DNA from: Ligustrum vulgare
Taxonomy: Eukaryota > Streptophyta > Magnoliopsida > Lamiales > Oleaceae
DNA: 64,000 nt
Direction: 5' to 3'
Assembly (NCBI GenBank): GCA_963555705.1
Contig: OY743169.1
Location: 44,566,124-44,630,123 of the forward strand
Shown: positions 46,574-58,500 of the stretch, in pieces
Layout: each line of letters begins with the position of its first letter
Position numbering within the stretch: position 1 is the stretch's first letter
Program-made: the position numbers and the translations under genes
Notes under the pieces: generated by a model
Seen by the model: the letters and a program-made list of their open reading frames with translations, nothing else
Told to the model about the DNA's origin: nothing
Database searches by the model: none

Positions 46574-47327
46574 TGATGAGATCCCAGTCGGAGAATCTTA
46601 TTGAATAACGCGGAATAACGACAATTAAAACCTAGGAAAGATCTAAATCAGATTTGACTCTAAAATAACAAGAACACGAAGGAAATAACGGAAATTAAAG
46701 GATAGATTTGACGATAAAACCTTGACCCAACAATCACGACGCAATTAATTGACGATGCGGATTGAAGAACCAAGATTGGTGAACGCTACAAGGGGTTGTC
46801 AATTCCTTGATAAGTTCGTTGGGTGAACACCACAAAGAACGAATCTTTGATAAGTTCGAAATAAAAGGGAATAACTCAACCTCTCAATTTTGGAGAATCC
46901 TCTCTCAATTTAATTCATAAACTCAAACTTGTGTTTTTACAATGAATGGAAAGAATATAAATAAGTAAAATAACCTAGCCGCTAATTGACTCAAAATAGA
47001 ATTCTAATTAGACTAAAATTCTAAAATAGGCAAACAAATAATTAAAAACAAAATTTAACCTAAAAATACGCAAAAATCATAATTTCCGTCTGCATAATTG
47101 ACTTGCTGTTTTGAAGCCTCAAATGATGGAATTTGGCCATAAAATCAGTCAGCTCAAGGGCTTTAGCCCATGAGTTTTGCTTAGTGACCCATTTCTACTC
47201 GAAAAACACATATTATGCATCTAATTCCGACACGGTTGACTGGATTGCACTTTTATTTTGCTTGTATAATTAACTTTTTCCGTCAAGCCTGCTATGACTC
47301 CGATTGTCGAGGGTCCGGAACACATCA
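46574..47327 (-). repeat. 3' LTR of the small gypsy element
   Basis: 754 bp, partner of 48884-49637. Point differences are concentrated near its left end (agtcggagaatctta against agtcggggaatctcg). Confidence 0.93.
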
Positions 47328-47517
47328 TACCCTCCTTCTTTAGGATGATTCGTCCTGAATCATAGCTTTGTTCCTGTTGTTTCACTTCACCTCCTGGATC
47401 AAACGGAAAATTTCTCTTACCATTGCACATGATCAACCAAAAATATTCTGCAACGGGGGTCACGTGAATGACTTGAAGTTGAAACACCTTTGGATATTGG
47501 TGGTGTTGCCCAAATTT

Positions 47518-48380
47518 TCACGTACCATTAACCTTTTGAATCATGAGGCCCTTCTCTTCACCTCCTTTTGCAACTTCTTGCTCGCCTCCCTCTATCTCTT
47601 TTCTCTCAAGCTCGGTTACTTCCTCTAACTCAAGATTTTCTAGCTCATCCACCTCTTCAATTTTTTTTCTTTCAAATCCAACCACATCTTCTACCTCCAC
47701 ATTTGTATCATCATGTTCGCACACTACCTCATCACTATCCAAATGTGGATCTACCAATTCAAAACCCAAATTTTGAATTTCTACCTCAACCCCCAATTCA
47801 TTCCTCTTATCTTCAGCAATTTCATTCCCAATCAATTCCTCGCTTCCCAACTCCACAATTTCCTCATCAAATTTTGGAGTTTGTTTATTTGTTTTTAATT
47901 TCAACTCTCCCTCATTCTTATCAATATCCTTATCCCAACGATGCCTCCTATTACACCACTTTTCACTCTCCTTCCTTACCCTCCGTAAATCTTCTAGTGC
48001 TTCCTCTAATGTCAACCCATATACTATGCATGTTTTCCCTTTCTTAAGGAATTGGTATATGTGCATACTCTTATCATAAACAGCCTCTCTCCTACGCCTC
48101 CAAGGTTTTCCCAATAAAATATGATAAGACTTCAATGGCACTACATCACACCATACATCCTCATTATACCTTCCCTGAGTAATAGACACTAGAACTTGTT
48201 TGGTTACTTTGAAATCTCCAAACTCTCTCATCCACGTCATCCTATAAGGTTTATGGTGTGGTTCTAGGGGTAATCCTAATTTTTCAACCATGGTGCTACT
48301 AACAAAATTAGTAAAACACTTCCATCAATCGCCAAACTGCACCCCTTATGATCCACATAACATCTAGTTTGGAATAAAGA
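47518..48380 (-). pseudogene. Gypsy protease-like region with acidic tail
   Basis: The open frame 48291-47518 (257 codons) starts MVEKLGLPLEPHHKPYRMTW and continues through FGDFKVTKQVLVSI, DVVPLKSYHILLGKPW, the retropepsin region typical of plant chromovirus-like gypsy elements. Upstream of 48291, in another frame, CYVDHKGCSLAIDGS near 48320-48365 holds the active-site Asp; a shift near 48300 separates the two. After the LLGKPW block comes KKGKTCIVYGLTLEEALEDL and then a long Glu/Val-rich acidic segment (VELGSEELIG, VEVEDVVGFERKKIEEV), unusual for a protease and ending where RT would be expected. Plus-strand ORFs here are shadows. Confidence 0.75.
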
Positions 48381-48883
48381 GCCCGGATCATAATTCATCC
48401 CTTATGTGGTGTTTCAAAAACTCAAGAACGAAGAGGATTTAGACATCAAATAGTAGGAACGAATTTTATTGCAGACATTAAAGGAAACGAATATCAAGAA
48501 TTTAAAAAAATTCAAGAAAGTGGTTCTTGAATTTCGGGAACGACTTTTTTTTTTCTTTTTGAATAACGGATGAATTTTCCGAAAAAAAATAAATTAAAAA
48601 AAATAATTTTTTTTAATATAAAAATCGGAAATTTCGACACGAACGTAACAAAACAAACGGCACAGGATTTGGATAAGAATTAAATAAAATAAACACTTTT
48701 GAATTTGGTTGGATTTTTATATGGATCAAAACTGGAAAAAATTTACTAGTACGAAGAACACTCAGGAAAAGAAAGACTCAACAACAAGATATGGATAATT
48801 CTTATGGCAGACTCGATGATAAACATAAGAATTAAACTGGATAGAATAAAAACCTGAATTCAGAGTCCAGCTCTGATACCAGA

Positions 48884-49637
48884 TGATGAGATCCCAGTCG
48901 GGGAATCTCGTCGAACAACGCGGAATAACGACAATTAAAACCTAGGAAAGGTCTAAATCAGATTTGACTCTAAAATAACAAGAACACGAAGGAAATAATG
49001 AAAATTAAAGGATAGATTTGACGATAAAACCTTGACCCAACAATCACGACGCAATTAATTGACGATGCGGATTGAAGAACCAAGATTGGTGAACGCCACA
49101 AGGGTTGTCAATTCCTTGATAAGTTCGTTGGGTGAATGCCACAAAGAACGAATCTTTGATAAGTTCGAAATAAAAGGGAATAACTCAACCTCTCAATTTT
49201 GGAGAATCCTCTCTCAATTTAATTCATAAACTCAAACTTGTGTGTTTTACAATGAATGGAAAGAATATAAATAAGTAAAATAACCTAGCCGCTAATTGAC
49301 TCAAAATAGAATTCTAATTAGACTAAAATTCTAAAATAGGCAAACAAATAATTAAAAACAAAATTTAACCTAAAAATACGCAAAAATCATAATTTCCGTC
49401 TGCATAATTGACTTGCTGTTTTGAAGCCTCAAATGATGGAATTTGGCCATAAAATCAGTCGGCTCAAGGGCTTTAGCCCATGAGTTTTGCTTAGTGGCCC
49501 ATTTCTACTCGAAAAATACATATTATGCATCTAATTCCGACACGGTTGACTGGATTGTACTTTTATTTGGCTTGAATAATTAACTTTTTCCGTCAAGCCT
49601 GCTATGACTCAGATTGTCGAGGGTCCGGAACACATCA
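48884..49637 (-). repeat. 5' LTR of the small gypsy element
   Basis: 754 bp. On the minus strand ends ...GGGATCTCATCA followed by tc and the Met-tRNA primer-binding site. Confidence 0.93.
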
Positions 49638-49919
49638 CTAGCCAAAAGAAAATTAATTTAATTTAGTATTTCAAAAATTGAAATATTAAAATGAATAAAT
49701 AGTGTTTAGGGGTTGAGTTGAAATTTTAAAGAAAGCATGGATTTTAAAAATGTAGGGGCTGAAATGGACTTTTCGAGAAGTAATGGGCTGAAAATGTATC
49801 TTAAAAGCTCAAAGTGGCTGTATATAACGTTTTAAAACAAAAAGGGCTAAAATAACATATTTTTGAAACTTGAGGCTTAAAAGTCAATTTTTCAAAATCA
49901 AAATAAATAAAACAAATTT

Positions 49920-49921
<2 letters not shown>

Positions 49922-49963
<42 letters not shown>
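49922..49963. repeat. (CT)n microsatellite
   Basis: About 20 CT units in the outer solo LTR; (CT)n or (AG)n runs also occur at the equivalent place in the LTRs at 52876 and 60563, so this is an LTR-B family feature. Confidence 0.95.
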
Positions 49964-49965
<2 letters not shown>

Positions 49966-51500
49966 ATTTTCGTTACACCGAGAAGAGACAAGAGAGGGAG
50001 GCGATGGGGAGGGGCGAGAGAGAGGGGTGCGATGGAAGGGCTATGGGGTGATGGGTTCGCCCCCTCCAAATCCGACCGCCAACGGGGCCGGCGATGGTGC
50101 ACCGCTGTGCGGTGGCGGCGACGAGTGAGGGAGAGGGCAAATTTGGGTGGTTCTGGGTGCGGTTTTTGACATGAGGAGTCCGAAGCTTGAAGGTTCAAAA
50201 TTTTGAGTTTTCCGACTGTAATTTGGCCTGAAGTGGTCGCGGTTGAGGTAATTTTATGGATTTTGTTAGATTTTTGGGTTTTTGTTGGTTTGTTTTGGGA
50301 TTTCGATTTGTGGCCTTTGGGTGAGACAGTGGCGGCCGAGCATGGGGTGATGTGGTGCGTTTGGAGTTGTCGTTCGATTGGGAATCATGGAGGGGGTGGT
50401 GCTTGGCAACGTGGTGGTGGCATTTGGATTCTGGCATTGGGCAGGGGTGGTTCTGAAGAGGTGGATGAAGGCAGTGAGCAGGGCGGTTGTAGGCTGTGGT
50501 TGGTGTGTTCATTGTGAAGTTGGAGTGGCTCGATGGTGGAGGCTTGTTTGGGCGTGAAGTGGTGGATTGATTTTTGAAGAATGTGGTTGCAAAACACTGT
50601 TTGGCAGCGGTTTAGGATTTGCAGTCTGTACTGGGTTGGAGGTTGGGTGTGGCTGTGGCTTGGTTGGGCAATGGCGGTGATTGAAAATCAGACTATGGAG
50701 GGTTTGTGTGTGTGTTTTGTGGATGGTCGAGAGCTTACACTGGTCTGTTTACAGAATTCTTGTTGTGGCGTGAGTTTGATGAAGTGGGGATGAGAAAATA
50801 TACATTGACTTGGGTTCAAAATCGGAAATTGCTTGATTGGTGACTGAGTGAGAGAGGATTAGGAGAATAAACTGGTTGATGGAAAGTGAGTGTTGATGAT
50901 TGAGGAAAGGGGAAGGATTTTTGGGGGCTGAAAATTGAAAGATTAGGACAGCTTTCTGATTGGAAGAAATTTCTGAGAATTGTGGGGTGATGATAATAGG
51001 AAAGGAAAAATTGTGTGAATGTAATTATGGGATTGAAATTGATTAAGATGGATTGAAGAGTGATCATGGGGAAGGGAAAAAAAATGTGCTGAATATGTAA
51101 ATGGAAGTTGGGGAGGAAATTTTTGGATTTAAATTTGAAATGGAACATGAATTGGGGATTTAAAGCATTTTAGACTTAAAAATAATTTGAATCCCATAAA
51201 TTGAAAATTGAATTTTTAAATAAATAATGGATTTTGAAATTAAATAATAGATTTGGACTTAAAATCAAATAATTTGGATAATCTATTAAAAGTTGAAATC
51301 TGGACTTGAGAATAAATAATGAAAATGATTCACTTTAATGGAACTGGAATTTGACTAAGATAAATTTAAAATAAAATTTTTACTTCGTTGGATAGACGAA
51401 CACGTGTTTTAAAATAAATGGACAAAGTAGTAGCGACACATTTTTTTTAAATAATATTTATTTAAATGACTCATAGAAAATTCTCGGTCGCTACAGGTTT

Positions 51501-51935
51501 AGTTTAGTTTTTTCTTCATTTCCAGTGAGCATCAATCTATAGTTTTAAATTTCTCAAGTCTGATGTCATCGAAATTCCACAAGTACGATATCAATCTCGA
51601 TTAACTCTTAACATGTTATTATATATTATTATAAATTTATAATAAACATGAAATTTTTTCTTCCCAAATTTAGTATTTTGTGTTAAATGTTAAAACTAAG
51701 TTACTATTGTGCAATTTAAGGAAGAATACAATACTAATATCGCTTATAATTGTCATCCACAAATAACTTTTTAGGTTGTAAAACTTTCATGTTCTATTTT
51801 TTTATTTTTTAAAAAATTTATAAAAAGATTTTATCAATTAGATTATGATATAATGTTCTTTGAATTGCAAATGATCGATTTTTTCACTGATGCAAGGGAT
51901 AAGTTATGCGAATTTTGCAAATTTACCACCTATAG
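51501..51935. other. AT-rich Helitron interior
   Basis: No domain recognised. It lies between the nested LTR block and the helicase remnant and may be decayed helicase coding sequence. Confidence 0.35.
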
Positions 51936-52380
51936 TTGACCTTTGTAAGTTACAACATCAAACCTTATTTGAATTTGTTGGTATTTGGCCAATTTTTTTA
52001 CTTTAAACAAATTGAAAAAATCGTCATCGTGTTCTTGAAGCTAGCTATGAAGTTTGTAATTAATGCATTTGACAATGTATTTATCGTAATGATGTCATTG
52101 ACTTCATCATATACGAGATTACCTTTCAAGTTCAAATTAAGACAATTTTTGTTGATTGTATCGTATGCTGTATTTGCCAAGAAAAATCAAGGTTAGTCAC
52201 TTTCGCATGTGGGACTATTCCTAAAATAACCGGTTTTTTTGTCACTGACAGTTATATGTAGCGGTGTCGAGAGTAACTAATTGTGATGGTCTGAAAATAT
52301 TAATATGCGATGACGATAGGAAGCCAACAAATTTAATGACAAATGTTGTGTATAAGAAGGTTTTTTCAAGGTTTCTAATA
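51936..52380 (+). pseudogene. Pif1-like helicase C-terminus (Helitron RepHel remnant)
   Basis: The frame 51936-52196 ends with MSLTSSYTRLPFKFKLRQF and VSYAVFAKKNQG, the decayed form of the Pif1-type motif around 'TRLPF..RRQFP...AMTINKSQGQ'. After a stop and a frame change, LYVAVSRVTNCDGLKILICD and NVVYKKVF follow at 52247-52375, the usual C-terminal block. In plants this combination occurs in Pif1-like helicases and Helitron RepHel proteins; the adjacent Helitron-type 3' end favours the latter. Stops, frame changes and Lys/Ser substitutions in the core motif show it is dead. Confidence 0.85.
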
Positions 52381-52505
52381 CTTTTGATAACAAAATGCTT
52401 ATTATTATTATTATTATTATTTATATTGACATTAACTTAGTTAGTTTTTGTTAATTTTTCCCCATTCTTCTGTTTCAATAAATTATTTTTTTCAATAGAA
52501 TATGT

Positions 52506-52532
52506 TCGTGTATCGCATGGGTGTGAAACTGG
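52506..52532 (+). other. Decayed Helitron 3' terminus
   Basis: tcgtgtatcgcatggg forms an imperfect stem; the end reads ctgg where Helitrons have CTAG, then t. It lies about 130 bp after the helicase remnant. Confidence 0.65.
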
Positions 52533-52875
52533 TCGAGAGAAAATTAAGATGTACTTTCAAAAAGAAGAGACTTCTAAAAATTTCAAAAATCCAATAGTCA
52601 CCTCTGTTACCACCTGATAACAGTTTTTTAAAATTATTAATTAATTAAACAGGTCGAGTTCACAATAACACACATATTTTTGTCACCACTACATACCAAT
52701 CACAAAATGGCTTAAGTTCACAATTACAAAGATAAAAATTGTGAGTTACGCTTACATAATTTAGTCTGAAATTACTCATTTTTTAGGTCAAGTTATCTAT
52801 TGATTATAAATTACCTATTTTATCAATCATAATCACCCAAATAATTGGTCACAAATACTCTTCATCCCACCACAC
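52533..52875. other. Unassigned AT-rich spacer
   Basis: No ORF or repeat family recognised. Bases 52871-52875 (cacac) flank the following LTR and would be its TSD; the partner cannot be checked because the element's 3' end is missing. Confidence 0.4.
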
Positions 52876-54133
52876 TGCAGCGACCAAGAATTTTTACGCA
52901 TTTAATAATTATTTTAATATTTAGAAAATCGTGTCGCTACTATCTCACCCATTATTTTGAAGTTAACGCCGCGACGGATTCATCTAACCAAGTCGAGAAA
53001 TGTTAAATCCATTCGATTTTAAATTAAATTCCGAATTTCTAAAATTATATTACTTTAATTATTTATTCAAAATATTATTTTCAAAATCATTTTAAATTCC
53101 AAATTTATTAAAAATATCTCAATTTTCCTTATTAAATTATTTTAAGTCCAAAGTACGTAATTCAATTTTATTTCAAAAATTTAATTATTCTCAAATGTAT
53201 TTTTCAGCCCAAAATATATTAATTTCCTAATCAAAGTTAATCCAATTTTATTTTATTTTATCCTAATCAAACCATACCTAACTCTACACCACCAACCTCC
53301 AATTTCATCACCTACTACATCATCACCAAACTCCCACCTACCACATCCATCCCATACCTCCACTCACTCCACTATACATCACCCACATCACACCCAACTC
53401 CCAATCAGACACCATCACCTTCTCAATTAAACCACCACCACTGGCCAGCCACAACACTATCACGTCCTCATCATCATCCATCACCAAAAATTCATCTGAA
53501 TCACACCCTGACACATTCACCGTTTGCAGCCCTTCACTGAACTACTCTGCTTCTTTCCAAGATCGAACATCACCACCAATTCACTGATGAACCATGGACA
53601 ACCACGCCATTGTCGAAACCAAGGCAATCACCGCCGTTCACCAACCTCAACCAAATCGACTGGCCACTGTCAAAATCCCACCCCAACACCACAGCTGCAA
53701 CCACTGTCCATTTCCTCATTTACTATCCACCAAAATCACCTAATCAACCACAGTGACTACAACAACACCATCAATTCAACAACAATCAAACCAATTCACA
53801 GCCCAGTTTACTACCAATTTACTGCTCAATTCAAGAAATCAATCAAACCATATTGAACCATCAAACCACCACCTGCAGCAACACCTAATCGCGGCCAACC
53901 CCAACCCCAAATCAAAAACCAAAACCCAAGACCTACCTCAACCGCTGGTTTCCTCGTCGGAATATCGCGATCTAAGCCGCGACTTAGTCTCAGTTTCTCA
54001 CATCCAACTCGCACTGAACCCCTAATCTTCAACCCCCAGCCTTGCCGCCGCTCTCCGCGCCCTGCGTTGGTGTTTCACCGGCGAAATCGTCGGATTGCGC
54101 AGTGTCCTCCCCTGTCGCCTTCTCTGTTTTCTC

Positions 54134-54169
<36 letters not shown>

Positions 54170-55571
54170 ACTTCTCAGATAGATACGAATGAGAGATAGA
54201 GAGAGAGTGTAAAATGAAATCTGATTTAATAATTTCCAGAATTTGCACGTCAGTCCCTATAGTTTTAAAGTTATTTCAAATCAGTCCCCAAGTTTTAAAA
54301 TGATCATTTCAGCCCTAAATTTCAGAATTTATTATTTTAACCCCTAAGTATCAAACCCATTTTATTTCAGTCCCTGCTGATTTAATTTATTTGATTTTAA
54401 GCCCAATTTTAAAAGATTTACATTTTAGTCCCCAAATGTTTAAAAGGAATCATTTAAGCTCCCATATTTTAAAGTCTTTTGATTTTGTTAATATTGATTT
54501 AAAATGATATATATATATGTATATTTATAAATCTCAACTTTCAAAAGTATTCATTTTAGTCCCTCAACTTTCAAGGTATTCATTTTAGTCCCTAAACTTT
54601 CATAATCAGCGATTTTAGTCCCTAAATTATACTTTATCATTTTAACTATAAATTTCAAAAGACTAATTCGACTTAATCTTCTAATTGGCTAGACGAAGCG
54701 TACGGAGAATTTAAGAATTGAAGTCGTTTCCCGCTCAACTTTGCACTCGTCAAGTTTAAGGTAGACTCGCCCCTATTAATTGATTTAAATTATGATTGCA
54801 TGTGAATGTGTATGTTATGTGACTTATGTGAAAGTTATTTTTATGAAAAGAGAAAAGAATGTATTTCTTCGAAAATATTTATGTTGAGATGAGAATATTT
54901 TTCTTATGAAATATTTATGTTGTTATGCTTGTCATAACTTATGTGCTTTTATGCATGAGAAAGAAAGAAGAGAATGTCTTGCAAGATAAATGATGATGTT
55001 ATTCATAACTTATGTGCCGTATGTGCAAGAGAAGAAGAGCAACCCACACCCTATGATTTTAAAGAGCCTATGATTTTCAAAAAGAAGCCATGTGCTTTAA
55101 TGCACGAGAAGAGCAACCCACACTCTATTATTTCTAAAGAGCATGCATTTATGTGTTCAATTATATTGTAAATTAATTAATTGGCGATGAGTCTACTGAG
55201 TATTTCTATGAAATGCTCATGTCTATTTTCAACAACATTTACAGATTTCGGAGATGGTGGCAAGTGATGGATGATTGTGGCAATAGACGTTAAATGGTTG
55301 AAAATCTTACTTTAATGATTTCCGTATTTCCAAACATTGGATAATTTTGAGAATTTTAGTTATTTGAGAAATTATGACATTTTCAATTGCTTTACAATAT
55401 TAATGGCTCGATTTATTATTTCGAATTGTTTCATAAATGTTTTCAATTTTATCGACCATTATAGTTTATTTAATGTTGCCAAAAATGAATTTCAGATATT
55501 TCTTCCGCAAAAATATTATTTGAAAAGTTAGATCAGACGATGACGTGGTGAACCGGGTATTTAGAACTCGG
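52876..55571 (+). repeat. 5' LTR (LTR-B type, 2696 bp) of a chromovirus derivative
   Basis: Starts TGCAGCGACCAAGAATTTTT (second base pair mutated from the family TGTAGCG) and ends ...AACTCGGGGCGCTACA, followed after 3 bases by a Met-tRNA primer-binding site. Contains a (TC)n run at 54138-54167 and the shared gatgagtctactgagtatt block near 55185-55205. The CA-rich region 53280-54025 gives low-complexity ORFs that are not called. Confidence 0.92.
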
Positions 55572-58500
55572 GGCGCTACAGCTTGGTATCAGAGCCAGTC
55601 TGCGTTTCTGTAGACTGGAAAATTTTCAATAGGAAATTTCAAGAAACATTTTACACTATTTAATTTTTATTGATGAAGATTGCCACTGCCATCACTCGTC
55701 TCACCAACTCCGAGGTAAAGAAATTTATGATGTTTAACGTTATTTCATTATTTCAGATACTTATTTTAATGATTTATGAGAAAGAATGAAGAGAAGAGAA
55801 AGAGAATGTATCCGAATAAGAAAGAAAGAAAGAAATGAGTTTTGAAGCATAACGAGAAATCGTATCCAAATCAGAAAGAAAAGAAAAAAAAGAGAACGAG
55901 TGTTGAGCATAATGAGAATAATATGATTTAAGAATGATTTTATAATAATTTTTGTCCTCGAACTTAAAAATGATGAACCCTAGCTGGACTTTGCATAATT
56001 GATTTTAGACATGGCACCATTTACGAAGAGTCAATAGAAAGGATTAGAAAATATTTTCGGAATATCTATCGTTTAGACTGACACCTCATGTAAAGATATA
56101 TGACCAAAGTATCAATTACTGTGCCACACGTTATGAGGCCACGGCTAGTGATTTTAGAGCAACTGTTGCAAGAATTCATTAGTCACTTGTTGTCAACATT
56201 TGCAGTAAATCAACGAGAAATAGCAAGCCAGTTTTGTGAAATTGTGATGAGATGATGAAAGTATAAGTAATATGATTTTATTGAGACTTTTATGAGAAGA
56301 ATTATGAAATTTGAGATTTAAAGATTTGGTTCTTAATTATTTGGGAATTGAGGAATTGATATTGTGTTTGAGTAAGTGAATTATTCCTTTATTTCGAGAG
56401 AAATTTATAATGTTTTTTTTTGGTCTTGCAACTAAGAAATTTTGGGATTATGATTTGAGTCGTATATTTTATAAGTATGACAATGAGTTGGCATTTGAGC
56501 CAATTAATGTATTGAAGGAAGTGATATTGTGATATTGGAAACTATGATTTGAAATTGTTGTGTTGAGGAATGATGAATTGATTTTATGGGATATTTTTGG
56601 TAGTATTGAAGTTTGTTCGAATTGTTGTCAATATTTAAATCGTGGTGGTCAGATGTGGAATATAACTACAGGTTGTTATTGTTGGTTATGAAGTATACCT
56701 TCGGGTTGGATTAGTCCAAATTATAAGGGACACTCTGCCCAGAATTTTATCATTTTGAGTTAAGAGCATGGTATGGTAAAACAACCCACTAAAGGAATTG
56801 AGGATTGACTTGCAAGATCATTTATACCACAAGCAAGATTTAGTAAATGATAAAAAGGGATAATGACTCTTGAGACATTTTTGGCTTTCGAGGGTAATCA
56901 TTTTTGTAATGGATATAGTTATATTGGAATATTCTCCTTGTTTCAAAATTTCAAAAACAAGATGATGTATACAACTATTGAGATATCAAGGTATACATGA
57001 AGTGATGTGATGAATTGATGCATACATTGGGGATATGTCAAGTTACATTTTGAAAGATAAGGAAGACAAATATTATGGCGTGATTGGGAAGAATCTTAAT
57101 TATTCTTGGGAACGAAATGATTATTAGTTGGAGAGGATCACTTGTATTGGAGAATATTATGAATGATGAGGATATGTGAAAATACTGTTGATTTACTTTG
57201 GGAATTGATTGGTAGATGATGTGTTGAAGAATTGGTTATTTACATGTAATATGATTATTTGGAATAGTCAATTGTCATGAATGTGAAATGTTAGAAATAT
57301 TTTATAGTGAGATGCCTTAAAGGAGTAACCAGTTATTCGAAGTGAGAAATTGGGCACATATGATCGAATGTTTAGAATTATGTGAGATTATGATGATTGT
57401 CAGAAGGTCATTTGAATATAAAAGGTACAATAGATGATTATAATGAATAATGTGATGATGAGAACTGAAGGTGATGATGTATTGAGATTATGAAATAAGT
57501 TGACCATCCATGAATAAGTTATGTTGTATTTGGTTCTAAGTGGAATTCAAATAAATATGGGTCTCAGTCATGGAAAAATCGGGGTTTCCTCGTAATGTGA
57601 ATGATTCACTGATGTACATTAAGTTTCCATTTATGATATTAGAAGATCATGAGAGAAATTGTTTGATGAAATTGATGAAAGAAATTTTATCAGGTCCTAA
57701 ATTTGTTCAAGTATTGCAGGAGTAATGCATTTGATAGGATGAAAGTTTACGATGAGATCATACCTTGAAATTTTGGAAATTGTTACGGATGGTATCTTGG
57801 GTAAAAAAAAATAAGAAATGAAATTTTATGTAATTGCCCTTATGGATAGAATCTGTGGAAAATGAGGATAAGACTTCACAGTGATGACTTATTATGGAGT
57901 AGTGTGCAGAAAGAGTGACATATGGCAGAATCCAAGATTTATTTAGTTTAAGGGATTGATATATAATCTTAGTGGACAGATTGACGTATAAGGTTCACGC
58001 GATAGATATGATGGTTATTATATTGTAATCTTAGAGAAATCGATATGATTATTTGAGGTCATATGATACGATGATAAGTGACATGTTAAATGATTACTAC
58101 AAGATATGGTGACTAAACGGTTAATGGATGTTATGGTTACCCCGTGAATGAATTATGTGAATATATTGAGTCAATTGATCTTATTTTGATGGTTTATTGA
58201 ATTATGGTGAAATATTCCCTACGATTGGGAATCTTCATTTTGGGTCATAAGATATATGAGTTTATTTAAAGTTTTGGTGATGCAGTTTCGATTACTTATT
58301 ATCGGTTGTACTTCAGATGTGAGCAAAATATTTTGCTACAATAATGGAAAACCTGAGATGATCAGTTGTGTGACTTTTACTTATAATGGGATTGTATCTT
58401 TGGGTTAAGTGAACTTAATTGGGGAATCCTGTATGATCCACATAAGTCTTATTTATTGGGGATAGACTTAATCGGAGTATTGTTCAAGGCGTGACATAAA

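Larger units (their letters stand above)
46574..49637 (-). mobile_element. Small non-autonomous gypsy element with 754-bp LTRs, TSD ctagc
   Basis: LTRs at 46574-47327 and 48884-49637 are both 754 bp and about 97% alike by eye (TGATGAGATCCC...GGAACACATCA). TSD ctagc at 46569-46573 and 49638-49642. On the minus strand a primer-binding site (TGGTATCAGAGC, 48881-48870) follows the right LTR, fixing the orientation. The interior is only 1556 bp and its sole coding remnant is a protease-like region. No RT, RNase H or integrase, so it depends on another element. Complete apart from lost coding capacity. Confidence 0.93.
43197..51495 (-). mobile_element. Solo LTR (LTR-B family) carrying two nested insertions, TSD ggttt
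   Basis: Outer limits TGTAACGCCCTGAATTCC (43197) and ...TTCTCGGTCGCTACA (51495), flanked by ggttt at 43192-43196 and 51496-51500. Removing the nested solo LTR (43858-46498 plus TSD) and the small gypsy element (46574-49637 plus TSD) leaves about 2.59 kb, the usual LTR-B length. The right part (49638-51495) includes a (CT)n run and low-complexity ORFs that I do not regard as genes. Confidence 0.92.
41485..52532 (+). mobile_element. Helitron remnant, interrupted by a nested LTR block
   Basis: Candidate 5' end TCTATATATTATTAAAGC at 41485, preceded by a. Candidate 3' end at 52506-52532: a hairpin-like tcgtgtatcgcatggg followed by tgtgaaactgg and then t, a decayed form of the plant Helitron terminus (cgtgcatcgcacggg...CTAG). 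The A/T flanks fit Helitron insertion. Inside, after removing the solo LTR 43197-51495 and its TSD, are a bZIP gene fragment (minus strand) and the C-terminal end of a Pif1-like helicase (plus strand, just before the 3' end, as in Helitrons). The 3' end and helicase are well supported; joining them to the 5' end is inference. Confidence 0.55.

Noticed and set aside
47543..48047. Plus-strand Ser/Phe-rich ORFs
   Set aside because: They are complements of the acidic tail of the minus-strand protease-like ORF.
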